DNA from: CAWELS01 sp964468205
GTDB taxonomy: Bacteria; Acidobacteriota; Terriglobia; Bryobacterales; Bryobacteraceae
Reading direction: 5' to 3'
DNA: 64,000 bases
Assembly: GCA_964468205.1 (NCBI GenBank)
Contig: CAYXVG010000012.1
Location: forward strand, 62,001 to 126,000
Positions 1 through 8,172 of this stretch are shown here, one piece after another. A model generated the notes under the pieces. That model was not told where the DNA came from. It made no database searches and saw only the letters and a program-made list of their open reading frames with translations. Numbering within the stretch: the stretch's first letter is position 1; the number at the start of each line of letters is the position of its first letter. The position numbers were made by a program, and so were the translations under genes.

Positions 1-595
1 AGGCATCCTCGTTCTCCGCGTCAAGTTCGAGAGCTTTCTTGTAAGCGTCCTCGGCCTTGACAAGTTGTTGGTCAAGCCGGTACAGCCAACCAAGCGCCAA
101 CCAGTTCTTCTCATTTTCCGGCCGCAGTTCGGTGATCTTCTCGTATTGCTCAGTCGCTTTGGTGAGCATCTCCGCGTTGACGCTGCCGCCCCGGGAGTCA
201 CCGATTAGCCTGGTGTAGATCCTGGCCAAGATACGTCGCGCATTGACGTCATTCGGATCTTTCTTCAGAGTGGACTCAGCGTCTTGAACAGCCTCTCGCA
301 ACCGCCCGGCTTGGATGTACAGGTCAGAGAGTTCCTCGCTCAAGAACGACGCGTCGGGATCGGCCTCCATCGCCTGCCGGTAGGCGTCGATCGCCTTGTC
401 CACGAAGTTGCCTTTGTTCCCGTAGGCTCCTGCCAGTTCGGAGTATAGGTGTCCGAGGGCGAAGTTGTAGTAAGCCGAGGCCTTGTCGACATCGCGCGCG
501 GGCTCTGCCGGCGCCTCGTCCTGGGCGACAGCCACCCCAGGCGCACTGACCAGGGCAAACATAATGAGATACAGCGAACGGTAAATTTTGGTCAT
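1..595 (-). CDS. TPR-repeat secreted protein (C-terminus cut by window edge)
   Basis: The gene reads from an ATG at 595 down past base 1, so only the first 198 residues are visible and the 3' end is missing. The first about 25 residues form a Sec signal peptide (MTKIYRSLYLIMFALVSAP, then an Ala-rich cleavage region before QDEAP). The rest is helical and shows tetratricopeptide signatures: residues around 60-75 (DKAIDAYRQAMEADPDA), a repeat near 100-120 ending in LKKDPNDVNARR, one near 150-165 ending in ELRPENEKNW, and one at the edge with the AYKKALELDAENEDA consensus. TPR arrays bind other proteins; the partner cannot be told. It diverges from miaA, with 274 bases between the two starts. I saw no convincing promoter hexamers in that gap. 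Confident as TPR protein, no specific function. Confidence 0.85.
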   Translation of the reverse strand, partial: MTKIYRSLYLIMFALVSAPGVAVAQDEAPAEPARDVDKASAYYNFALGHLYSELAGAYGNKGNFVDKAIDAYRQAMEADPDASFLSEELSDLYIQAGRLREAVQDAESTLKKDPNDVNARRILARIYTRLIGDSRGGSVNAEMLTKATEQYEKITELRPENEKNWLALGWLYRLDQQLVKAEDAYKKALELDAENEDA

Positions 596-869
596 CGGAT
601 CGACCCGGTTTTGCTCCCCCAGGCCGCGAACCCCGCCCGAGGTCGAAATCCCTTCATTGTCCAGTATATATCTGATTCTACTATGCGGCGGCGCGTTCCG
701 CCTTCTTTTGTTATATGTTGTTGGATGCTTTCAGGTGGACCGTAAGGTACAACTGTGTTTCGGATTCTCAGGAGTTCACCTGCCAGTAGCTGGGCAGGAC
801 CCCGTTGAGCCGCCGCGAATGCTCGCCAGGCGGGGATGAGACCGTCCACCAACCGGCTAAGGGAGGCCA

Positions 870-1826
870 TTGTCACAGCCTGTAGCACGAAGCGAGCGAC
901 CGCTAATCGCCATCGCCGGCCCCACCGGCTCCGGCAAGAGCGAGAGCGCGCTCGCGCTCGCACGGCGGTGGCCGATCGAGGTCGTCAATTGCGACTCCCT
1001 GCAGATCTACCGGTACCTAGACATCGGCACGGCCAAACTAGCGCCGGAGGAGCGGGCAGGCGTCCCGCACCACCTGATGGATCTCCTGAACCCGGATGAG
1101 GAATTCAGCGCCGGCGAGTACGTGCGCCGGGCGCGGCCCATCGTCCGGTCCATTTCGGAAGCCGGCCGGCTACCTGTTGTAGTGGGCGGGACCGGCTTCT
1201 ACCTGAAAGCTCTCACGGAAGGACTTTTCCCGGGGCCCGCGCGCGACGAGGGACTGCGTAGGGCCCTGGTGGAACGGGAACGGCGGCGGCCCGGAATCCT
1301 CCACCGGTTCTTGCGCTGTGCGGACCCCGAGGCATCGGCCCGCATTCACGCAAATGACACAAAAAAACTGGTGCGGGCAGCAGAGGTTTGCCTGCTCGCC
1401 CAGAGGCCTTTGTCAGTGCTCCATAAGTCCGGACGCGAGGAGCTGCGCGGGTTCCGCACTCTGAAGATCGTATTGGATCCACCGCGGGACGAACTCTATA
1501 AACGGCTTGACCGCCGGGCTACCGCGATGTTCGCCCGCGGCTTGATCGACGAAGTGCGCGAAATCATGCGGCGCGGTTATTCCGCTGAGTGCAAGCCGTT
1601 TGAGTCGCTCGGGTACCGGCAGGCGATCCAGGTGATTCAAGGGGAGATCTCCGTGCCGGAGGCAATTGAATCCACTCGCCGCGACACTCGCCGCTACGCC
1701 AAGCGCCAGTGGACGTGGTTTCGCCGTGAGTCCAATGCTGTCTGGCTGAAGGGCTTTGGGGATTCCGAGGAAACACAGTCACGCTTGATGGCGACGGCGG
1801 CGGAATATCTCTCCCGGTTTCGCTGA
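870..1826 (+). CDS. miaA: tRNA dimethylallyltransferase MiaA
   Basis: MiaA transfers a dimethylallyl group from DMAPP to N6 of A37 in tRNAs that read UNN codons, the first step to ms2i6A. The 318 residues match the usual family length. The P-loop is near the N-terminus (AIAGPTGSGKSESALALA, about residues 13-30), followed by the DSLQIYRYLDIGTAK substrate loop (about 45-60) and PHHLMDLL. VVVGGTGFYLKAL and the C-terminal YAKRQWTWFRRE tRNA-binding helix are also typical. The start is a TTG at 870, chosen because a good Shine-Dalgarno GGGAGG lies at 861-866 and the conserved N-terminus begins soon after. No hfq follows, unlike the common miaA-hfq arrangement in Proteobacteria. Confidence 0.96.
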   Translation: MSQPVARSERPLIAIAGPTGSGKSESALALARRWPIEVVNCDSLQIYRYLDIGTAKLAPEERAGVPHHLMDLLNPDEEFSAGEYVRRARPIVRSISEAGRLPVVVGGTGFYLKALTEGLFPGPARDEGLRRALVERERRRPGILHRFLRCADPEASARIHANDTKKLVRAAEVCLLAQRPLSVLHKSGREELRGFRTLKIVLDPPRDELYKRLDRRATAMFARGLIDEVREIMRRGYSAECKPFESLGYRQAIQVIQGEISVPEAIESTRRDTRRYAKRQWTWFRRESNAVWLKGFGDSEETQSRLMATAAEYLSRFR

Positions 1827-2031
1827 TTTTCTGTTCAAACCGACGGAACATTTCGGATACATCTTCGTCTATACCGATGGACCGAACAGCCGCGGGGCCG
1901 ATAGTGGTTCACCGCGGCATGGTAGGAAGCCCGGGTCCAAACGCCTTCCGGCGTTCAACAGCGGGTTTTCCATGGACGGGCAGGTAACCATCCTGCTCAA
2001 TCATTGAAGACATAAGGAGCAAACTGGGGAA

Positions 2032-2352
2032 ATGAGAACCCTACTACTGGTGTTTGGAACCGTTTTTCTTGCCCTCGCAGCCGCGGCCGCCGCGGAAAGC
2101 CACAAGGTAACACTCTTCTATCCGTCCTTTGTCGGGGAAACCGAGCTTCGGACCGGCGACTGCAAGTTAATGATCGAGGACAGCCGTGTGGTAATTCAGC
2201 AGGGCCGCAAGAAGGTCGAAGCGGATGTCAAAGTTGAGAGCACTGGCGAAAAGAACAAGACCACGATAGTGCGATACGACAACGGTGACGGGAAGTATCG
2301 CATAAGCGAGATCCGGTTGGGCGGCACCGATACCAAGCTGGTATTTAACTAG
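2032..2352 (+). CDS. small secreted protein of unknown function
   Basis: This 106-residue protein starts with a clear signal peptide (MRTLLLVFGTVFLALAAAAAAES, cleavage likely after AAA-ES). The mature part of about 84 residues is polar with alternating beta-type patterns and many Lys and Glu residues; I recognise no named domain. It has two Cys-free strands and one Cys (GDCKLMI). A purine-rich GGGGAA directly precedes the ATG. It lies 205 bases after miaA, a stretch in which I see no gene, and 53 bases before the TPR gene at 2406. Probably a small periplasmic or surface protein, which is inference from the signal peptide only. Confidence 0.75.
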   Translation: MRTLLLVFGTVFLALAAAAAAESHKVTLFYPSFVGETELRTGDCKLMIEDSRVVIQQGRKKVEADVKVESTGEKNKTTIVRYDNGDGKYRISEIRLGGTDTKLVFN

Positions 2353-2405
2353 CCGTTAGCCGCTCGAGAGAGGTCTTTCCGGGAGCCGTTTGATAGACTT
2401 AGCAA

Positions 2406-3599
2406 ATGAGACGGCTCCTGGCCCTCATTCCCGCCTGGATAGGGCTTGCTACCGCGTTGCCCGGCGCTGGGACTTATTTGGTGGTTCCCTTCGAGAATGC
2501 CTCCCAGCGGCCCGATCTCGATTGGATTGGCGAAAGCATTGCGGAAACGATACGCGAAGCGCTTGGATCCTACGACCTGCCCGTTGTAAGCCGGGAGGAT
2601 TGGGAATACGCAGCCCATAATCTTCAAATTCGTCCGGCGGGCCGGCTGACCAAGGCCTCGCTGATGACGCTTGGCGTCGAATCGGGAGCGGAGTTCGTGG
2701 TCCACGGCCGCTTCGAAATCTCTGGAGATGCGTCTCAGCCCCCCCCGGAGAAAGCCCTCTCAATTAGGGGAGCAAGCATCGACATCGAGCGAACAATGGC
2801 TGGTCCGGAGTGGGAAGCTTCCGGGCGAATGGCGGACTTGTCGCGGCTGCAGTCGCTGCTGGCATGGCGGATTCTAAGAAGCGTAGCGCCGGACAAGTCC
2901 CCGGCCGAGGAGGAGTATCTTGAAAACCTGCCGCCTATCCGGATTGACGCAATAGAGAACTACATCCGTGGGCTGTTGGCGCCCGACCTCGACCAGAAGC
3001 ATCGCCTTTTCACCTTGGCCGTTAACCTTGAACCGGAATTCTCCCAGCCTTCGTTTCAGCTCGGGCGGATGCACTGGGAAGACGGCAACTACCGGGCCGC
3101 GGCGCAGTGGCTCGAGAGAGTGCAGCCTACTAATTCCCACTACCTGGAAGCCAACTTCTTGCTCGGCCTCTGCCGGTACTCTTCGGGAGACTATGCTGGA
3201 TCGTTGGCGGCCTTCGAAATGGTGGCGGCTTCGGTTCCCGTGCCGTCCGTGTATAACAATCTTGCGTTGGCACAGTTCAAGGAGGGGATTCCGCAGGCTG
3301 CCATTGAGAGTCTTGAATGGGCGCTTGATCGCGAACCCGGCGACGCCGACTATCACTTCAATATCGGCTATCTGCTCTGGCGGCAGGGAGATCTGGATAG
3401 CGCGAAAGAGCGATTCGCCGCCGCACTCAAATTGGAGCCCAGCGACATTGACGCAGCGAAGTTGCTGGAGCGCTGCGAGCACGGCCGTGGTCCGCGGCGG
3501 GGAGACTTGAGTGGGCAGGGACTCGAGCGTCTCAAGATGGTCTTCGGCCCGGAGTCCCGGCTGGCGGACTTGAACGCGGCGGGCCAGATGGCGCAGTAG
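2406..3599 (+). CDS. secreted TPR protein with FlgO/TolB-like N-terminal domain
   Basis: The protein has 397 residues. An N-terminal signal (MRRLLALIPAWIGLATALPGAG) is followed by a domain of about 150 residues beginning YLVVPFENASQRPDLDWIGESIAETI, which resembles the FlgO/TolB-N-like alpha/beta fold often found before TPR arrays in such proteins. Residues about 190-350 hold TPR units, for example QPSFQLGRMHWEDGNYRAAA, LLGLCRYSSGDYAGSLAAFE and YHFNIGYLLWRQGDLDSAKE. This architecture usually marks a periplasmic scaffold. It is followed after 54 bases by the PP2C phosphatase gene on the same strand and may be cotranscribed. The domain name for the N-terminal part is tentative. Confidence 0.8.
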   Translation: MRRLLALIPAWIGLATALPGAGTYLVVPFENASQRPDLDWIGESIAETIREALGSYDLPVVSREDWEYAAHNLQIRPAGRLTKASLMTLGVESGAEFVVHGRFEISGDASQPPPEKALSIRGASIDIERTMAGPEWEASGRMADLSRLQSLLAWRILRSVAPDKSPAEEEYLENLPPIRIDAIENYIRGLLAPDLDQKHRLFTLAVNLEPEFSQPSFQLGRMHWEDGNYRAAAQWLERVQPTNSHYLEANFLLGLCRYSSGDYAGSLAAFEMVAASVPVPSVYNNLALAQFKEGIPQAAIESLEWALDREPGDADYHFNIGYLLWRQGDLDSAKERFAAALKLEPSDIDAAKLLERCEHGRGPRRGDLSGQGLERLKMVFGPESRLADLNAAGQMAQ

Positions 3600-3653
3600 T
3601 TCCCGACTCCGCCACTCGCTTTCCTCCGATAGCAGCTATAATCGACAGAGCTA

Positions 3654-4367
3654 ATGTTGGAAGCTTTCGGGCTCACCGATCCAGGGTGTGTCCGTCAAAA
3701 TAACGAAGATTGTTTTCTGATCTACCCGGAACTGGGACTATATCTCGTCGCCGATGGGATGGGTGGAGCACAGGCAGGGGAAAGAGCGTCCAGCCTTGCG
3801 GCCGAAACCGTCGCCGAAGTTGTCCGGGGATCGGGCGTGCGCGACGCATCGGTGCTGAACCTTGCTTTCCACGAAGCCAATCGCCGGGTCAGGGAACTGG
3901 CCACCTCGAACCGTTCCATGGAAGGCATGGGGACCACGCTGGTTGCCGCTCTGGAGTGCAATCACACGCTGGAGATCGCGAGTGTCGGAGACAGCCGCTG
4001 TTACCGGGCGGCGAACCGGTCGCTGGAATTGGTGACGGTGGATCAGACCTGGGTTCAAGAGGTCGGAGTCAAATTGGGGCTGAACGAGGAGAAGCTGCGC
4101 AGTCACCCCTACCGGCACGTTCTCACGATGGCGATCGGCGCCACGAACTCCCTCAAGGTGAATCAGTACACAGTATCTCCCTCAGAGGGAGACTCCTTCC
4201 TACTGTGCAGCGACGGCCTGCACGGAGTGGTAGCCGAACAAATTATTGCTGAAGCGCTAAGTAGTGAGAAATCTTTAGAAGATCAGTGCCACTTACTCAT
4301 TGAAGCCGCGCGCGCGGCCGGCGGTCCGGATAATGTGACCTCCGTGCTCCTGCGGCAGGCACTGTAG
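3654..4367 (+). CDS. PP2C-family serine/threonine protein phosphatase
   Basis: A 237-residue single-domain, cytosolic metal-dependent phosphatase of the PPM/PP2C class (Stp/PrpC-like), which removes phosphate from Ser/Thr of proteins phosphorylated by Hanks-type kinases. Metal-binding motifs are present in order: VRQNNEDCFLI (about residues 13-23), LVADGMGGAQAGE (about 31-43), GMGTTLVAAL (about 93-102), VGDSRCYR (about 113-120), LLCSDGLHGVV (about 184-194) and GPDNVTSVLL at the C-terminus. The length is typical (about 240). No partner kinase is encoded in the window, which is unusual because stp genes often neighbour pkn genes. A TATAAT hexamer ends 11 bases before the ATG, so transcription may start close to the start codon, but I see no matching -35. 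Confidence 0.92.
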   Translation: MLEAFGLTDPGCVRQNNEDCFLIYPELGLYLVADGMGGAQAGERASSLAAETVAEVVRGSGVRDASVLNLAFHEANRRVRELATSNRSMEGMGTTLVAALECNHTLEIASVGDSRCYRAANRSLELVTVDQTWVQEVGVKLGLNEEKLRSHPYRHVLTMAIGATNSLKVNQYTVSPSEGDSFLLCSDGLHGVVAEQIIAEALSSEKSLEDQCHLLIEAARAAGGPDNVTSVLLRQAL

Positions 4368-4400
4368 ATTGATTAGAGAGCACTCCGAAATCTCGTAGCG

Positions 4401-4418
4401 TCGCCTGAGGGGAGGCGA
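4401..4418 (+). terminator. possible weak hairpin after the phosphatase gene
   Basis: The arms TCGCCT and AGGCGA pair perfectly around a six-base purine loop and are followed by TTTGT. The stem is short and the T-run is poor, so it is at best a weak intrinsic terminator for the gene ending at 4367. Confidence 0.25.
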
Positions 4419-4496
4419 TTTGTCAGCCACCCCGTAACGGTCGATATCGCCTGCCCCATATTCGCTCCGCGTGGCTGCCAGAGTCTTGGTGCACAT

Positions 4497-5180
4497 ATGC
4501 AAGTTGTCATGAGTGTCGGTATGTTTTCGGGAGCGGTTATCTCCGCGCTGCTGGCGGCGTCCGTTCTTCTCCCCGGCGCGCTGAGAGCCGATGGGGAAGT
4601 CCACGTATCCGGCGGAGGGCCGCTGTTGCTCAATCTGAGGGTGATCGAGGGCGACGGTGCGGTACACCAGGCCGGGGAAAGGTCGAAGTCTCCGTTAACC
4701 GTGCAGGTGACGGACGCGACCGGGCGCCCCGTCCCGGCGGTTGCCGTCACCTTCCTGATGCCTTCAAACGGCCCCGCCGGCATCTTCGCCAGCGGCCTTT
4801 CCACCGAGGTCCTCACGACCGGAAAGGACGGCCGGGCATCCGTGCGAGGCATACGCTGGGGGCGGGAAACGGGAACGGCGCGCATCCGGATCACAGCCAT
4901 GAAGGGCCAGACCCGGGCCGGAACGCTGGCTACCCAACATATTCAAACCGTGGACCGCGCATCAGAAGAAAGCGCTCAGAAGCTGGCCTCCGTGTCGAAA
5001 CCACGCGGTAAGTGGCTTGCCATTGCCGTAATTGCGGCGGGAGCGGCGGCGGGAGGACTCGTCCTCGGCCTCTCCGGCGGCGGCGCCGTGCCTGCCGCTC
5101 CGGCGCCAGGCTCCGGGGCCGTTGTCGAAGGTCCTCCGGTACAAGTCGGGGCGCCAACTATCACGATTGGAAAGCCATGA
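4497..5180 (+). CDS. secreted/anchored protein with Ig-like domain, function unknown
   Basis: This 227-residue protein has an N-terminal signal or anchor (MFSGAVISALLAASVLLPGALRADG). A bacterial Ig-like/invasin-type beta domain follows at about residues 35-150 (SPLTVQVTDATGRPVPAVAVTFLMPSNG, then TTGKDGRASV). A second hydrophobic segment lies near 170-195 (WLAIAVIAAGAAAGGLVLGL), and the tail is rich in Gly, Pro and Ala. Invasin/Big-1-like domains carry the phrase 'D..G.PVP...V.F', which is seen here. Start choice is uncertain: ATG 4509 or 4524 would also give the signal. Its stop overlaps the next start (ATGA at 5177), so it forms a translationally coupled unit with the two genes downstream. 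Confidence 0.7.
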   Translation: MQVVMSVGMFSGAVISALLAASVLLPGALRADGEVHVSGGGPLLLNLRVIEGDGAVHQAGERSKSPLTVQVTDATGRPVPAVAVTFLMPSNGPAGIFASGLSTEVLTTGKDGRASVRGIRWGRETGTARIRITAMKGQTRAGTLATQHIQTVDRASEESAQKLASVSKPRGKWLAIAVIAAGAAAGGLVLGLSGGGAVPAAPAPGSGAVVEGPPVQVGAPTITIGKP

Positions 5181-5941
5181 ATACCCTTCTGTTATCAGGG
5201 ACAATCACGCTCGCCTTTGCCGCTGTGCTAACAGCTGAAAGTGGCCTTGGCGCGCCGGAAATTGGGTTTGTTCGCGACGGAAACAATAACTTGCGGCGGC
5301 TTGTGGGTGTTCGTGGAAACCTACTGCTCGAGGGTGACCTGGGCGATGGAGTGGTCTCCGCCGCGTTTTCCCGTGGCGGCGGGATTCTGAAGACTGGGGG
5401 CGAATTGCAGGTACTCACCGAACGCGGCAGTCTTGAAGAGCGCTTTGCAGCCCCGGCAGGACCAGTGATTACCGGGTTCTCCCGTGAAGGCTGTCCCGAT
5501 CTTCTCTACTTCCCCGTGGAACACGCGGCATGGCTGCGGCGCGGCGGCCAATGGAACAATCTCCCGCTCACATTTGACGGCGTGGTTGCAGGCGCATCGC
5601 TGATCGGGGCGCCGGTTTTCCTGGTGCGGCGGGAAGGACAAATCTGGAGCGTGACTGTTTCCGCGCAAACGGGCATGGTTCTTCGCGAGACCCAGCTACC
5701 GGGAGTGGCCGAACCCGTCCTTGCTCTATCGGATAGGAGAATCCTCTACATGGACGGAGAGGAGGCCGCACTGCGCTCGGCCTTGGGTGATGAGTTCAGA
5801 ATCCGCCTGCCCTTTCCCGTCCGGAGCCTGGAACCGGCGGGCGCCGGCGCCGTCGTCTTGCGCGGAGAACGGAGGAATCTTCTGCTTTGGGTTGACGGAA
5901 CAGCGCCCCGCCTCGACTTCCTGCCGGAGGTGACGCGGTGA
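5177..5941 (+). CDS. secreted beta-rich protein of unknown function
   Basis: The start is the ATG at 5177, which overlaps the previous stop as ATGA; an open frame extends further upstream but has no signal sequence. The 254-residue product begins with a Sec signal (MNTLLLSGTITLAFAAVLTAESGLGAPE). The mature protein repeats short strand-turn patterns (IGFVRDGNNNLRRLVGV, VISAAF-like and LLYFPVEHAAWLRRGG, ILYMDGEEAALRSAL), which looks like a beta-propeller or similar beta-rich fold. I do not recognise a family. It sits between an Ig-like protein and a choice-of-anchor-D-like protein with overlapping starts and stops on both sides, so the three likely act in one surface or periplasmic assembly (inference). 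Confidence 0.7.
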   Translation: MNTLLLSGTITLAFAAVLTAESGLGAPEIGFVRDGNNNLRRLVGVRGNLLLEGDLGDGVVSAAFSRGGGILKTGGELQVLTERGSLEERFAAPAGPVITGFSREGCPDLLYFPVEHAAWLRRGGQWNNLPLTFDGVVAGASLIGAPVFLVRREGQIWSVTVSAQTGMVLRETQLPGVAEPVLALSDRRILYMDGEEAALRSALGDEFRIRLPFPVRSLEPAGAGAVVLRGERRNLLLWVDGTAPRLDFLPEVTR

Positions 5942-7311
5942 TACGCCGGCTTGCTCTTCTCATTTGTGTCAGCTCGTTGTGCATGTTCGGGCAACTGCAA
6001 CTTCTGAGCATTCCAGGTCCCGGCTTGGAGGAACCGGTCGGGGATCTCCTGAACATGGGCGAGGCGCCGGCTGGCGAACAGGTCGAAGTCCCGCTGCGAA
6101 TCCGCAATACGGGCGCGGCGACGATCACGTTGGAGCGCTTGCGAGTCACCGGCATCGGATTCTTCCTACGGGCGAACCCGACGCTGCCTTTCATCATCGC
6201 GCCGGGCGGAAACGTCGATTTTCGGGTTCGTTTCGCACCTTCAGGGCACGGCTCTTATAGCGGGACGCTGCGGTTCAACGATAACTACGTCGTGCTGCTC
6301 GCTTCGGCCGCGGCGTCACTTTCGCTTTCCGTCGATGAAGGCGGTCTGTTCGAGGAGGTGACAGCCGGCGTCCCGGTAATTTTTGGCCGGGTGAGGCAGG
6401 GCGTGACGGCCGTCCGCTCCTTCGCGCTCCTTAATCCTTCGCATCAAGGACTGGATTTGGAGCTGTTGAGCCTGGAAGGCAGTGAATTCCTGCTCCAGGG
6501 AGCGCCGTCCTTGCCCGCGACAATTGGGCCCGGCCAGAGCGTCACCTTCGAGGTCACGTTTGCTCCGTCTTCGTCCGGCGTGCGGCAGACCGTCTTGGAC
6601 GTGAATGACCGCCGCTTCATCATGGAGGGCGTCGGATTGGACCCGCCGTTCCCAGCCCTGGAGATCCTGCTCGAGTCGAACGCCCTCGTGAGCGGCGAGC
6701 AGTCCTCGCTGCGGATCAGACTGACGGAGCCGGCCCCGGCGGCGGGAACAGGGCAGTTGCAGATGTCTTTTCTGCCCGCGCTCAGCGATGCGGGAGACGA
6801 CCCCGGGGTACTGTTCGTCAACGGGCAGCGGACGATGACGCTGACCGTGGAGAAAGGTGAGCGGGAGGCGCGGTTCGAAGGAGAGCAGGCAGCATGGTTC
6901 CAGACGGGCACTACTGCCGGCGAGATTCGCTTCGCGGCGGCGCTGGGCGACCAGACTCGGGAAGCCGCCGTCACGCTGCCACCAGCGCCTGCCGTGATCG
7001 ATACCGCCACCTGGAGCCGGACCGATACCGGCATCGCCTTGCGAATCACGGGATTCGACAACACATTGAATGTCGAGAGCGTCTCCTTCCAATTCCATAA
7101 CAGGAACAAAACGAAGCTAACGGCCCGGCCGATCATCGCCAGCGTGGCTAACGAGTTCCGGGGGCATTATTCCCGAACCCAGATCGGCGGCCTCTTTGCG
7201 CTCACAGCGGAGTTTCCCGTGGCGGGAGACGTGTCGTTACTTGGCGCCGTCGACGTGCAGTTCACCAATACCGTTGGTCCCGGAGCCGAACACCGGATCG
7301 AGTTTCGCTAG
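5938..7311 (+). CDS. secreted protein with tandem choice-of-anchor-D (HYDIN-like Ig) domains
   Basis: The 457-residue product starts with a GTG that overlaps the previous stop (GTGA). A signal peptide (MIRRLALLICVSSLCMFGQ) is followed by two ASPM/HYDIN-like immunoglobulin domains typical of 'choice-of-anchor D' proteins. The first is around residues 40-125 (VEVPLRIRNTGAATITLERL, then APGGNVDFRVRFAPSGHGSYSGTL). The second is around 140-230 (RSFALLNPSHQGLDLELLSL, then GPGQSVTFEVTFAPSSSGV). The remaining 220 residues are beta-rich without a clear family. These domains are found in surface and periplasmic proteins. It ends the coupled group of three genes; thiD follows 69 bases later. Confidence 0.78.
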   Translation: MIRRLALLICVSSLCMFGQLQLLSIPGPGLEEPVGDLLNMGEAPAGEQVEVPLRIRNTGAATITLERLRVTGIGFFLRANPTLPFIIAPGGNVDFRVRFAPSGHGSYSGTLRFNDNYVVLLASAAASLSLSVDEGGLFEEVTAGVPVIFGRVRQGVTAVRSFALLNPSHQGLDLELLSLEGSEFLLQGAPSLPATIGPGQSVTFEVTFAPSSSGVRQTVLDVNDRRFIMEGVGLDPPFPALEILLESNALVSGEQSSLRIRLTEPAPAAGTGQLQMSFLPALSDAGDDPGVLFVNGQRTMTLTVEKGEREARFEGEQAAWFQTGTTAGEIRFAAALGDQTREAAVTLPPAPAVIDTATWSRTDTGIALRITGFDNTLNVESVSFQFHNRNKTKLTARPIIASVANEFRGHYSRTQIGGLFALTAEFPVAGDVSLLGAVDVQFTNTVGPGAEHRIEFR

Positions 7312-7380
7312 AAGCCGCTCTCAGTTCTGGCCCAGCGCGGCCTTCTCAGGTGTCCTCGGACTGGGTGGTCTAATAAAGAC

Positions 7381-8172
7381 ATGATGCCGGTGGCGCTGAC
7401 CATTGCCGGCTCGGACCCTAGCGGAGGGGCGGGGATCCAAGCCGATCTAAAAACCTTTCATCAGTTTGGCGTGTACGGAGAAACCGTGATCACGCTGCTG
7501 ACAGTGCAGAATACGACTCGCGTGGACAGAGTCGAGGTCCTGACTCCGGAGTTCGTTACCGAGCAGATTCACGCCGTCCTGTCCGACATACCCCCAGCCG
7601 CGGCAAAAACCGGCGCGCTGGGCAACGAAAGCGTAGTCGCGGCGGTGGCAACTGCGGCGGAACGGTTTTCGTTTCCACTCGTCGTCGATCCGGTGATGGT
7701 CAGCAAACATGGAGCGTTGCTCATCTCCGAGGCCGCCAAAACTATTCTGCAGGTACGACTGATGCCGTATGCCGCTCTGGTAACGCCGAATATTCCGGAG
7801 GCGGAGGCATTGAGCGGACTTCCGGTGCGCAACAAAGAAGAAATGCGGGCGGCCGCTCTGGCAATCCACCGTTCCGGCGCCCGCGCGGTATTGGTGAAGG
7901 GCGGGCATTCCGAAGGCGCGGCGACGGATATCCTCTATGCGGGCGGCAAGTGGTTTGAGTATTCCTCCCCCCGTATCAAAACGAGGCATACCCACGGGAC
8001 TGGATGTACGTACTCGGCGGCAATCACTGCTGCTCTCGCTCTTGGCTTCGCGCTTCCTGACGCCGTGCAAGTCGCGAAGAAGTTCATTTCCGCGGCAATT
8101 GCCTCGGCCCCCGGCCTGGGCCGGGGATCGGGACCGGTGAATCATCACGCCGCCGTGGAGGCCCTCCGATGA
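7381..8172 (+). CDS. thiD: bifunctional hydroxymethylpyrimidine kinase/phosphomethylpyrimidine kinase
   Basis: ThiD phosphorylates HMP to HMP-P and then HMP-PP for thiamine synthesis. The 263 residues show the ribokinase-like fold signatures: ALTIAGSDPSGGAGIQADLKTF at the N-terminus, VVDPVMVSKHGALL near residue 100, LVTPNIPEAEALSG near 135 and the C-terminal anion-hole motif THGTGCTYSAAITA near 210, with the catalytic Asp not resolvable by position alone. Start is ATG at 7381 or the adjacent ATG at 7384. No TPP riboswitch is visible upstream. The stop overlaps the start of the cytochrome gene (ATGA at 8169), although the two functions are unrelated, so coupling may be incidental. Confidence 0.95.
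   Translation: MMPVALTIAGSDPSGGAGIQADLKTFHQFGVYGETVITLLTVQNTTRVDRVEVLTPEFVTEQIHAVLSDIPPAAAKTGALGNESVVAAVATAAERFSFPLVVDPVMVSKHGALLISEAAKTILQVRLMPYAALVTPNIPEAEALSGLPVRNKEEMRAAALAIHRSGARAVLVKGGHSEGAATDILYAGGKWFEYSSPRIKTRHTHGTGCTYSAAITAALALGFALPDAVQVAKKFISAAIASAPGLGRGSGPVNHHAAVEALR

Noticed and set aside
7312..7380. TPP riboswitch before thiD
   Set aside because: Only 69 bases lie before the start and no CTGAGA-type core motif is visible; the same holds before thiS.
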